From positions 1 through 14,552 of the forward strand of contig CARTQV010000015.1 in the NCBI GenBank assembly GCA_949070545.1: a DNA stretch of 14,552 nucleotides, read 5' to 3'. The DNA comes from an uncultured Candidatus Saccharibacteria bacterium (GTDB taxonomy: Bacteria; Patescibacteriota; Saccharimonadia; Saccharimonadales; Saccharimonadaceae). Below the pieces are notes generated by a model that did no database searches, was not told the DNA's origin, and worked only from the letters and a program-made list of their open reading frames with translations. Of the stretch, positions 1 to 6,950 are shown one piece after another (positions within the stretch are counted from its first letter, which is position 1; each line of letters starts with the position of its first letter). A program made the position numbers and the translations under genes.

Positions 1-1
1 G

Positions 2-259
2 AAATTGTCTGGGGCGCCACTTTTGCATATGGCAGCCATGCGTGATGCGCGCGAGCGTGGGATCAAACGCTACAACCTTTGGGGTATTGTCGAGGAAGAC
101 GAAACTTGGCACCGGTTTTATGGTGTTTCCCAGTTTAAGCGTGGTTTCGGCGTCGAGGAATTGAAATACGTCCCTGCGCATGATCTGGTTTTGCACTCTG
201 GAAAATACGCCGTAACAAAGTTGATTGAAGATCTGCGTAGGAAAAAACGCCACGTTTAG
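2..259 (+). CDS. FemA/FemB (FemX)-family aminoacyl transferase, C-terminal fragment
   Basis: Only the last 85 codons lie in the window; the frame is open to the left edge, so the true start is outside. The sequence shows YNLWGIVEEDE, HRFYGVSQFKRGFG and a basic end (RRKKRHV). The order 'YNLWGI ... FYGVSQFKRGFG' is typical of the C-terminal GNAT-like half of FemA/FemB/FemX proteins. These add amino acids from aminoacyl-tRNA to the lipid II stem peptide on the cytoplasmic face of the membrane. The substrate amino acid cannot be told from this fragment. It ends 38 nt before the next gene, which has its own promoter. The family call is confident; the exact reaction is inferred. Confidence 0.82.
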   Translation, partial: KLSGAPLLHMAAMRDARERGIKRYNLWGIVEEDETWHRFYGVSQFKRGFGVEELKYVPAHDLVLHSGKYAVTKLIEDLRRKKRHV

Positions 260-268
260 CCAGTAGCG

Positions 269-277
269 TGTTATAAT
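269..277 (+). promoter_or_regulatory. Extended -10 promoter for the DUF308-like gene
   Basis: TGtTATAAT is a perfect extended -10 element (TGnTATAAT). I see no -35 hexamer at 16-18 nt upstream. AGGAGG follows at 287-292 and the ATG at 298. A start about 7 nt after the -10 box would leave a leader of only about 14 nt that just contains the Shine-Dalgarno. The 12-mer gcgtgttataat is also present at the enolase promoter on the other strand. Confidence 0.65.
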
Positions 278-297
278 AAGAAAAATAGGAGGTTTTT

Positions 298-909
298 ATG
301 GCTCATATCAAACGTAAATATATCGATAGCCACTGGCTGGTATTCGTTTTCCAAGGAGCAATCGCCCTACTGTTCGGTTGTCTGACTTTGTTCACGGCTG
401 ATCGTAGCCCGAGCGAACTTGTTCCAGTGATTGGGATATTTTTGCTGGCGCTTGCGATTGTCGAGTTTGCTAACTCAGTTTATCGTAGCTATAACCGTCA
501 TGGCTGGGTAGTCTCAACCTTGGTTGCGGCATTTGACGCACTTTTCGGAATCTTGTTATTATTCATGACGAACGAAACTATGACTTGGCATCTTGTCATG
601 ATTGCGGGCTATACTTTGCTACGTGGTATTTTCGAACTCGTGATTTCTGTGCGTACGACCGTCGACCCGACTGATCGGTTTATCTGGGGTCTCTGCGGGT
701 TGTGCGGGATTGTGTTTGGAATTGTGATTTTTAATTCTGGTCACCTCGCAAATGTTGACTTTTTGCGCTTTTTTGGCGCCTATATGATGATCCTTGGCGT
801 TTCGAGCTTGATTTATAGTGCGCACAACCGCGAGCAACAACGTGAAGATAAAATTGCTCGTTCTGAAGCAGCGCGTATGCGTGCCAAAACCAATAAAAAG
901 TCAGACTAA
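298..909 (+). CDS. DUF308/HdeD-like six-helix membrane protein
   Basis: A 203-residue, very hydrophobic protein. Six membrane segments can be read at about residues 13-32, 41-60, 71-90, 96-117, 128-146 and 153-173, in short helical hairpins as in the DUF308/HdeD family. The last ~28 residues are charged and basic (ARSEAARMRAKTNKKSD) and probably cytoplasmic. HdeD of Escherichia coli is linked to acid resistance, but the family as a whole has no defined activity, so no function is assigned. AGGAGG lies 5 nt before the ATG and an extended -10 box lies just upstream, so the gene can be expressed alone. The galU-like gene follows after 32 nt with its own promoter. Confidence 0.7.
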   Translation: MAHIKRKYIDSHWLVFVFQGAIALLFGCLTLFTADRSPSELVPVIGIFLLALAIVEFANSVYRSYNRHGWVVSTLVAAFDALFGILLLFMTNETMTWHLVMIAGYTLLRGIFELVISVRTTVDPTDRFIWGLCGLCGIVFGIVIFNSGHLANVDFLRFFGAYMMILGVSSLIYSAHNREQQREDKIARSEAARMRAKTNKKSD

Positions 910-913
910 TCTG

Positions 914-922
914 TGATATAAT
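914..922 (+). promoter_or_regulatory. Extended -10 promoter for the galU-like gene
   Basis: TGaTATAAT in the 32-nt gap after the DUF308-like gene is a perfect extended -10 element. AAGGAG (931-936) and the ATG (942) follow, giving a predicted leader of about 13 nt. The layout is the same as at 269-300. No -35 box is visible. Confidence 0.6.
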
Positions 923-941
923 GAAGCCCTAAGGAGACACT

Positions 942-1823
942 ATGAAATATCGTAAACCCACTAAAGCAATTATCACGGACGCTGGTTGCGCTAGTCGCTT
1001 TCTGCCTATCACGAAAACCGTTCCGAAGGCGATGCTGCCGATTGGTCCGAAGCCAATCATGCAACTTGTAGTTGAGGAATGCGCAAATGCTGGCATTGAA
1101 GAGATTATTATCGTCGCAACTGCTGAGGGCAAAGCAGTCTATGAAGATTATTTTGCAAATGCTGCTGTAAAGATTAAGAAACAATTACATAGCCAAGGCA
1201 AGGATAAACGTTATGAACCGATTGCCGAGTTGATGAACTTACCAAAAATTGTCGTGATCGAACAAGACCCAGCTTATCCTTATGGCAACGGTTCGCCGAT
1301 TGCTTCAGCGCGTCGATTCATCGATGATGACGAGGCTTTCGTGGTGGTCTACTCCGACGATGTCGTCTTTGGTGCTTCTGATGTGAAAACTTTGATTGAT
1401 GCCTATGGTGAACATCCTGATGCGCAAGCAATCATCATTGCTCAGGAGATGCCACGCGAGGTTTTGAATAAATACGGGATTATTCGCCTTGCGGACGAAG
1501 AGAAAATGACTTTGCATGATATTGTTGAAAAACCGAATATTGAAGACGCTCCGTCGAATTTGACTAGTTATGGACGCTATCTATTGACGCCTGATGTGTT
1601 CAAATATCTTGATCCTCGTAATACCGGTCTCGACAATGAGCTTTGGACGGTAGATGCAATCACTCGCATGACCGAAGATGGCGAGGTAATTGTCGAGAGA
1701 ACGAAGGGGAAATGGCTGACCACTGGTGATCCAAAAAATTATTTCATGGCGCTGTTGGAATATGTCATGGATTATGAGGATTACGCTAAAGGCGTTAAGA
1801 AATTTATAGAGGAGCGCTTATGA
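942..1823 (+). CDS. galU: GalU-like sugar-1-phosphate nucleotidyltransferase (probable UTP-glucose-1-phosphate uridylyltransferase)
   Basis: The 293-residue length fits GalU/GtaB, which make UDP-glucose from UTP and glucose-1-phosphate in the cytoplasm for cell-wall and surface glycans. Family features are TKTVPKAMLPIGPKPIMQ (about 24-41), VVEECANAGIEEIIIV, YSDDVV (137-142) at the metal-binding acidic site, DIVEKP (193-198), SNLTSYGRYLLTP and a C-terminal helical end. Several signatures differ from classical GalU: the glycine-rich loop reads DAGCASRF rather than AGLGTRF, YGNGSPI (114-120) replaces the usual GLGHA, and NELWTVDAI (233-240) replaces GEIQLTDAI. The nucleotidyltransferase fold is clear; UTP and glucose specificity is likely but not certain. 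AAGGAG lies 5 nt before the ATG. The stop overlaps the next start (ATGA). Confidence 0.78.
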   Translation: MKYRKPTKAIITDAGCASRFLPITKTVPKAMLPIGPKPIMQLVVEECANAGIEEIIIVATAEGKAVYEDYFANAAVKIKKQLHSQGKDKRYEPIAELMNLPKIVVIEQDPAYPYGNGSPIASARRFIDDDEAFVVVYSDDVVFGASDVKTLIDAYGEHPDAQAIIIAQEMPREVLNKYGIIRLADEEKMTLHDIVEKPNIEDAPSNLTSYGRYLLTPDVFKYLDPRNTGLDNELWTVDAITRMTEDGEVIVERTKGKWLTTGDPKNYFMALLEYVMDYEDYAKGVKKFIEERL

Positions 1824-2206
1824 ATATTGCAGAATGGATTTTAGTAATCATGCTTTCGGTTACTTTGTTTATTTTCTTAGTGACTGGGATTGTTTTGTTG
1901 GTGAAGTTGATTCGCCTTGCGAAAGAAGCCGAACGAATTGTCCTGACTGGGCAGGGAATTGCCGCGAAAGCTGACGATATCGTTGACAATGTTAAGGGGA
2001 TGACGTCAGTTGGCGGAATCGTGAAGACATTTGCAAATCGAGTCGTTGAGAAGCAGGAACGTCGTTATGCGGCAGAGGACGCCGCCGAAGCTGCCGAGGA
2101 AGAAGCGATTGCTCAAGCGGCTATTGCTGAAGCGAAGACTGGAAAGGCAAGACGCAGGAGTACTGGAAAGACTGAAACAGGTGCGAAAAAGGTTGCGAAA
2201 AAATAA
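1820..2206 (+). CDS. Small single-pass membrane protein with Ala/Glu/Lys-rich cytoplasmic tail
   Basis: 128 residues, not recognised beyond its architecture. An N-terminal membrane helix (about 5-30) is followed by a heptad-like amphipathic stretch (LIRLAKEAERIV ... ADDIVDNVKGM) and then a low-complexity Ala/Glu segment (about 85-108) and a Lys/Arg/Thr/Gly-rich tail ending KKVAKK. It resembles small DUF948-type or coiled-coil membrane proteins, but that is only a resemblance. Its ATG overlaps the galU-like stop (ATGA), with AGAGGAG 5 nt upstream inside that gene. dnaE starts 10 nt after its stop, so it is translated as the middle gene of a galU-like/dnaE operon. The basic tail could contact nucleic acid or acidic membrane lipids (inference). 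Confidence 0.7.
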   Translation: MNIAEWILVIMLSVTLFIFLVTGIVLLVKLIRLAKEAERIVLTGQGIAAKADDIVDNVKGMTSVGGIVKTFANRVVEKQERRYAAEDAAEAAEEEAIAQAAIAEAKTGKARRRSTGKTETGAKKVAKK

Positions 2207-2215
2207 ACGGTAACT

Positions 2216-5200
2216 ATGACGGAGGTAACCAAAGATTCAGAACCCTTAAAACCGAGTGATTTTGTACATTTACACAATCACACTCACTATTCCTTGCTCG
2301 ACGGTCTGACGAAAATCCCCGAGTTAGTTGATTTTGTGAAGAGCCAGGGTATGGAGGCGGTGGCGGTGACTGACCATGGAACGATGAGTGGTCTAGTCGA
2401 GCTTTACAAAACATGTCATGACAATGGAATTAAACCCGTTCTTGGTCTCGAGGCCTACGTCGCAGCGCGTCGCATGGAAGATCATGATCCTGCGCATGAC
2501 AAACAGCGTTTCCATATTACGCTCCTTGCGATGAACAACAAAGGTTTCGAAAATCTCTGTCATCTTATGTCTGAAGCTGAAATCCACGGACGTTATTATA
2601 AGCCGCGTATCGATCATGCGATTATGGAGAAATTTAATGAGGGGATTATCTGTCTCTCAGGTTGTGCAGGTTCGGAAATCTCCGAGGCCATTCGCGCGCA
2701 CGACGAAAAACGCACAAAAGAGTTAGTGGATTGGTATTCAAAAGTATATGATGGACGTTTTTATCTTGAGATGCAAGACCACGGCCACCCTGATTCGCCA
2801 ACCCACTGGGATGCTCAGAACGAAATCAATCAAAAGCTCCAAGCAATTTCAAAAGAGACTGGCTTGCCACTCACGGTGACTTGCGACGCGCACTATCTGA
2901 AGCACGAGCAGCAAGACACGCATGAAGTTTTGCTTTGTGTTGGTACGGCGTCGAACTTATCGAATCCAAATCGCATGACATTGAAAGATTTCGAGCTTCA
3001 TGTGATTCCTCCGCAGGAAATTATCGATCGATGGGGCAAAGATTTCCCCGAAGCTGTGCGAAATACGCGGAGGATTGCCGACCGCTGCGATGTCGACTTG
3101 CAGCTTGGACGGATCTTAATCCCAAAGTTTCCCGTTCCAGAAGGTGAAGACGAAAAATCTTATCTTGATAAGCTAGTTTTTCAGGGGTTGGTCTATCGTT
3201 ATGCTGGGAAGAAACTCGAAGACACAGTCGACTTTAGCGTTGAAGAGTGCCGTAAAATGCTGGAAAAAGTTGACGCCAGCGACGAGCGCAAAGAAGAAAA
3301 GATGAAGATTTTGCCGCGGATTGATTATGAACTCAGCGTGGTCGATAAAATGGGGTATAACGGTTATTTCTTGATCGTGCAAGATTTCATCAACTGGGGG
3401 AAGAGCCAGCGCATCGTTTTCGGACCCGGGCGTGGCAGTGCAGCCGGAAGTATTTTGGCATATGCTCTTCGAATTACGGAGCTTGATCCATTGAGATATG
3501 ATTTACTCTTTGAGCGATTTTTGAATCCAGATCGTATTTCGATGCCAGATATTGATACTGATATCCAAGACACGCGGCGCGACGAGGTGATTGAATATTG
3601 TACCGAAAAATATGGTGCCGACCGTGTTTCAAACATCGCAACTTTCGGTAAGATGATGGCAAAAAACGCCGTGCGCGATGTTGCACGCGTACTTGAAGTG
3701 CCGTATGCTGAAGCCGACCGTTTGGCAAAAATCGTACCCGATCCAGTCCAAGGTCACCACGTTCACCTTGCCGATGCGATTCACGATGTCACCGATTTGA
3801 AGCATGAATACGAGACTAATCCGGTCTCGCGCGAAGTGCTTGACTTCGCCAGCCAACTCGAAGGAACTGTGCGCAACCATGGCGTTCATGCCTGTGGTGT
3901 CGTGATCGCACCAGACGCACTTCAGAAATTCTTGCCTCTTGAAGTTAGTGCGAAAGGTCCGATCGCAACGCAGTTCCCGATGACCCAAGTCGAAGAGCTT
4001 GGGCTCCTGAAAATGGACTTTTTGGGGTTGAGCAACCTAAGCGTAATTAATAATGCACTCAGAATGATTCGGAAAGTTTATCAAGACGATATTGATCTCG
4101 TGCATATTCCGCTTGATGATCCACAGACTTTTGAGCTATTGCAGCGTGCGGAAACGACAGGTGTTTTCCAGCTTGAATCGGCGGGCATGAAACGTTATCT
4201 GAGAGACCTAAAAGCCAGTCGTTTCGAAGATATCATCGCTATGGTGGCGTTATACCGTCCTGGTCCGATGCAGTTCATCGAGAGTTTTATTCGTCGTAAG
4301 CATGGTGAAGAACCAATTACTTATTTGCATCCGGGGCTTGAAAACGCCCTGAAAGACACTTACGGTATCATGATTTATCAAGAGCAGTTCATGAATATCT
4401 CGCGTGAATGGTGCGGGTTTACGGGTGGTCAGGCGGATACGTTGAGGAAAGCTGTAGGGAAGAAAAAGGTCGACTTGATGAACAAAGTGAAACCTGAGTT
4501 TATCGAAGGTGCCATCAAAGTCGGCGGCGCGACGAAAGAGATCGCCGAGCAATTTTGGGATCAGTTGCTTGAGTTTGCGAACTACTGTTTCAACAAGAGC
4601 CATGCTGCGTGCTATGGTCTTGTAGCGTATTGGACGGCATATTTGAAAGCACATTACCCCGACGCTTTTATGGCAGCGTTGATGACTGCCGACATGCGTT
4701 GGACCGATCGTCTCGCGATTGAAATTACTGAGTGTAAACGCATGGGTCTGAAAGTGCTCGGCCCAGACATCAATCAGTCATACGGTGATTTTGGTATTGT
4801 CGGCGGTGAAGGGACAATTCGCTTCGGGCTGTCTGGGATTAAGAATATGGGCAAGGCGTTAGTAGAGGAGTTCGTGATTCCTGAGCGCGATAAAAACGGT
4901 CCATTTAAGAGTGTTTGTGATTTTGCAACGCGCGTAAATTCAAGCAAGTTCAACAAAAAATCCTGGGAAGCTGCAATCAAGACTGGCGCGTTCGATAGTT
5001 TTGCTGATCGCAGTGATTTATTATTCAATCTTGAGGCGATTCAAGCTTATGGCGCAAAGCGTCAGAAAGATGCGGCCAGTGGTCAGACGGATCTGTTTGG
5101 TGCCTTGGGTGATGCTGGTGCGATTCCGGAGCCCGAAATCAAGCCCGCACCGATGAAAGAACCCGAAAAAGAACGTTTGGGCTGGGAGCGCGATTTAATG

Positions 5201-5956
5201 GGATTGTATATTTCAAGCCATCCATTAGATAGGTATGAGACGTATTTTGAAGAACAGACGCATGGATACGATAACGTAACTGCCGAGAATGACGAAAAGC
5301 AACTCGTCATCGGTGGGTTGATTAGTGGTGTGCGCACAATCATGACAAAGAGCGGGACGCGTATGGCTTTTGTGAAGCTCGAGAACAAGACTAGCGAACA
5401 AGAAGTGATCGTCTTTCCGAATTTGTATGAAGAAGTCGGAGCACGGCTCGAGCAGGATAATGTCGTAAAAGTCACAGGGCGCGTAAGTGCGACGGACAAA
5501 AATGGCAACAAAACAAATGAGGTGAAAATTATCGCTGACACGGTTGAAGTGGTGCCAGACGAGGTGCTCGAAGGGTATCAGCCGACTGGGCAAAAGCTGC
5601 CAGTTCCGAAGACTGCTGCTCCGAGGCGCAGAAGTCGTGCCAGTAGCGTGAGCAGAGGCGGAGCTAGAGGAGGAGCAGCGCAAACTGAAGATGCTGCGCG
5701 TCGAGTGGTTACGCCTCCACGCGACAGAAGGCGTGAGAAGCTTTATGTTTTAATTGAGGATGTGAATGACGCCGGGAAACTGAGCGCCGTGAGAAAACTT
5801 TGCGAGAACAATCCTGGCGTGCAAGAGATTATCATGGTCCTAAAGGATGAGTCGGGAAAGCGCCCACTGAGATTACCATTCCGAGTGGAAGTGAATGATG
5901 AGTTGATGAAGCCTTTGACTGAGTTGCTTGGCGAAGAGTGTGTGAAAGTACAGTGA
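2216..5956 (+). CDS. dnaE: DNA polymerase III subunit alpha (replicative polymerase, C family)
   Basis: 1246 residues, normal for DnaE, and apparently full length with no intein. Order of parts: PHP domain (about 16-230) with HLHNH (18-22), VTDHG (51-55), GLEAY, FHITLLA, LSGC and CDAHY; palm/fingers with FGPGRGSAAGS (about 402-412); catalytic MPDIDTDI with Asp447 and Asp449, and Asp601 in LLKMDFLGL; the FNKSHAACYGLVAYWTAYLK region; GQTDLFGAL; an OB fold (about 1030-1120); a basic Arg/Ser/Gly linker (about 1137-1173); and a C-terminal domain of about 73 residues like the tau/clamp-binding end. The likely PHP metal ligands are all present, unlike in E. coli. No good Shine-Dalgarno precedes the ATG, and GGAGGT lies inside the coding region just after it. 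Translation probably depends on coupling to the gene 9 nt upstream. Confidence 0.97.
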   Translation: MTEVTKDSEPLKPSDFVHLHNHTHYSLLDGLTKIPELVDFVKSQGMEAVAVTDHGTMSGLVELYKTCHDNGIKPVLGLEAYVAARRMEDHDPAHDKQRFHITLLAMNNKGFENLCHLMSEAEIHGRYYKPRIDHAIMEKFNEGIICLSGCAGSEISEAIRAHDEKRTKELVDWYSKVYDGRFYLEMQDHGHPDSPTHWDAQNEINQKLQAISKETGLPLTVTCDAHYLKHEQQDTHEVLLCVGTASNLSNPNRMTLKDFELHVIPPQEIIDRWGKDFPEAVRNTRRIADRCDVDLQLGRILIPKFPVPEGEDEKSYLDKLVFQGLVYRYAGKKLEDTVDFSVEECRKMLEKVDASDERKEEKMKILPRIDYELSVVDKMGYNGYFLIVQDFINWGKSQRIVFGPGRGSAAGSILAYALRITELDPLRYDLLFERFLNPDRISMPDIDTDIQDTRRDEVIEYCTEKYGADRVSNIATFGKMMAKNAVRDVARVLEVPYAEADRLAKIVPDPVQGHHVHLADAIHDVTDLKHEYETNPVSREVLDFASQLEGTVRNHGVHACGVVIAPDALQKFLPLEVSAKGPIATQFPMTQVEELGLLKMDFLGLSNLSVINNALRMIRKVYQDDIDLVHIPLDDPQTFELLQRAETTGVFQLESAGMKRYLRDLKASRFEDIIAMVALYRPGPMQFIESFIRRKHGEEPITYLHPGLENALKDTYGIMIYQEQFMNISREWCGFTGGQADTLRKAVGKKKVDLMNKVKPEFIEGAIKVGGATKEIAEQFWDQLLEFANYCFNKSHAACYGLVAYWTAYLKAHYPDAFMAALMTADMRWTDRLAIEITECKRMGLKVLGPDINQSYGDFGIVGGEGTIRFGLSGIKNMGKALVEEFVIPERDKNGPFKSVCDFATRVNSSKFNKKSWEAAIKTGAFDSFADRSDLLFNLEAIQAYGAKRQKDAASGQTDLFGALGDAGAIPEPEIKPAPMKEPEKERLGWERDLMGLYISSHPLDRYETYFEEQTHGYDNVTAENDEKQLVIGGLISGVRTIMTKSGTRMAFVKLENKTSEQEVIVFPNLYEEVGARLEQDNVVKVTGRVSATDKNGNKTNEVKIIADTVEVVPDEVLEGYQPTGQKLPVPKTAAPRRRSRASSVSRGGARGGAAQTEDAARRVVTPPRDRRREKLYVLIEDVNDAGKLSAVRKLCENNPGVQEIIMVLKDESGKRPLRLPFRVEVNDELMKPLTELLGEECVKVQ

Positions 5957-5991
5957 TGATGTAGCAGTGGTAGAACGAGCTAAAAACCATT

Positions 5992-6037
5992 AAAAGTATT
6001 GACTTTTTGGACAATGTGTGCTATTATGAAAGTATAA
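5992..6037 (+). repeat. Conserved promoter module, copy A
   Basis: This 46-bp block matches 11337-11382 at 40 of 46 positions without gaps. It runs from AAAAGTATTGAC through the -35 and -10 boxes to AAGTATAA near the predicted transcription start. AAAAGT-ATTG-ACTTTT is an inverted repeat over the -35 box. AAGTAT occurs twice, 36 bp apart, at the same spacing in both copies. Confidence 0.85.
5999..6027 (+). promoter_or_regulatory. Sigma70-type promoter of the 6124-6885 gene (copy A)
   Basis: TTGACT (5999-6004), 17 bp, then TATTAT (6022-6027) preceded by TGc, so it has both a -35 box and an extended -10. Predicted start is near 6034, giving a leader of about 90 nt. No clear hairpin terminator separates it from dnaE. 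Confidence 0.75.
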
Positions 6038-6123
6038 CCATATTTCAATATGTGTTAGAACATTGGAAATTTGGTAGATAATGGAACTATTACTGCTATT
6101 TATTTTAAAAAGGGGGAATTAAA

Positions 6124-6885
6124 ATGAAAAAATTAGTTATAGTAAGTTCAGTAGTTATTATGTTATGTATCGGAGGTTGCATACTCAACGTCCACAATAT
6201 CATTGGCGCAATAAAGATAATGTCGCGCATAGAGATACAAGACACAGACCAGTATTTTTATGAGGTTGACGACGAAGGCTTTTTCTGGTCGAACAAAGAA
6301 AGCCATAGACAGATCGACGGCACGTCGGGATACAGCGTAAAAACATGGCTTAATCTTGGGTCTTCAGGCACGAAAGGAAACTTCTTGTCTTTTGGCAGGC
6401 CTTTCGCTTCGGAACAGAAGATACATGTGGTGACGCAAATCACGAACCTTGCGTGCGAAGATAACCTTGATATTAAAGCAGGTTTGATAACGAGCCTGGA
6501 CAATGCCAATATTGTTCCGGGATCTTACAAAATTAATGGTATCACCAAGGCATTGGAAACAAGAAGGGTTAAAGGTTCTCAAACCGAGCGGAGTGTGGTA
6601 GCCACAGCGACCAAAGGTAGGCCGGTCACCATTGAGTGTGATTTGGTAATAAAGCCCTCTAGGGCTGAAGATTACTTTATCGGTGTAGTGAGCGATCTGG
6701 AAATTGGCAATGACCAGATCCAGATAGGGACCCCGATATTTTATGCTGATCTCACTAAAACATTGTTGCTGACAATCGGCTCAATCGTGAGCACTATATT
6801 TCTGGTAATTGTAGCGTGGCGTATTTCACGGATAGTGGCAAAATGTTTTCTTTCTATCAAATCTTGCAGTCAGCCCTCAGAATAG
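6124..6885 (+). CDS. Unrecognised membrane-anchored protein with N- and C-terminal hydrophobic segments
   Basis: 253 residues, not recognised. An N-terminal hydrophobic segment (about 4-22) ends in a lipobox-like I-G-G-C at Cys19. A mainly beta-looking region (about 35-205) follows, then a membrane helix (about 213-232) and a short basic tail. It could be a lipoprotein with a C-terminal anchor or a protein with two membrane passes and a large outside loop; the sequence does not decide. Other cysteines are Cys15, 111, 172, 241 and 248. AAAGGGGGA lies 6-7 nt before the ATG. ATA is used for roughly 13 of about 29 isoleucines, whereas ATA is rare in dnaE and the FtsA-like gene, hinting at foreign origin. 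Promoter and leader end are shared with the gene at 11482. Confidence 0.75.
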   Translation: MKKLVIVSSVVIMLCIGGCILNVHNIIGAIKIMSRIEIQDTDQYFYEVDDEGFFWSNKESHRQIDGTSGYSVKTWLNLGSSGTKGNFLSFGRPFASEQKIHVVTQITNLACEDNLDIKAGLITSLDNANIVPGSYKINGITKALETRRVKGSQTERSVVATATKGRPVTIECDLVIKPSRAEDYFIGVVSDLEIGNDQIQIGTPIFYADLTKTLLLTIGSIVSTIFLVIVAWRISRIVAKCFLSIKSCSQPSE

Positions 6886-6906
6886 GTCTTCAGGGTCAAC
6901 TGCAAC

Positions 6907-6935
6907 AAAAAGGCGTAGTCTACCTACGCCTTTTT
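6907..6935. terminator. Bidirectional intrinsic terminator between convergent genes
   Basis: A 12-bp perfect stem (6907-6918 with 6924-6935), core AGGCGTAG/CTACGCCT, with a 5-nt loop. It has an A-run on the left and TTTTTT on the right. It lies between the + gene ending at 6885 and enolase ending at 6951 on the - strand, so it can serve both. Confidence 0.9.
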
Positions 6936-6950
6936 TATCCCCTAACGTCT

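Noticed and set aside
2220..2226. GGAGGT as a Shine-Dalgarno for a later dnaE start
   Set aside because: No ATG, GTG or TTG follows in frame at a suitable distance, and the PHP motif begins soon after.
5957..5998. Possible terminator after dnaE
   Set aside because: Only a 4-bp pairing (TGGT/ACCA) with a long loop and no T-run is visible.
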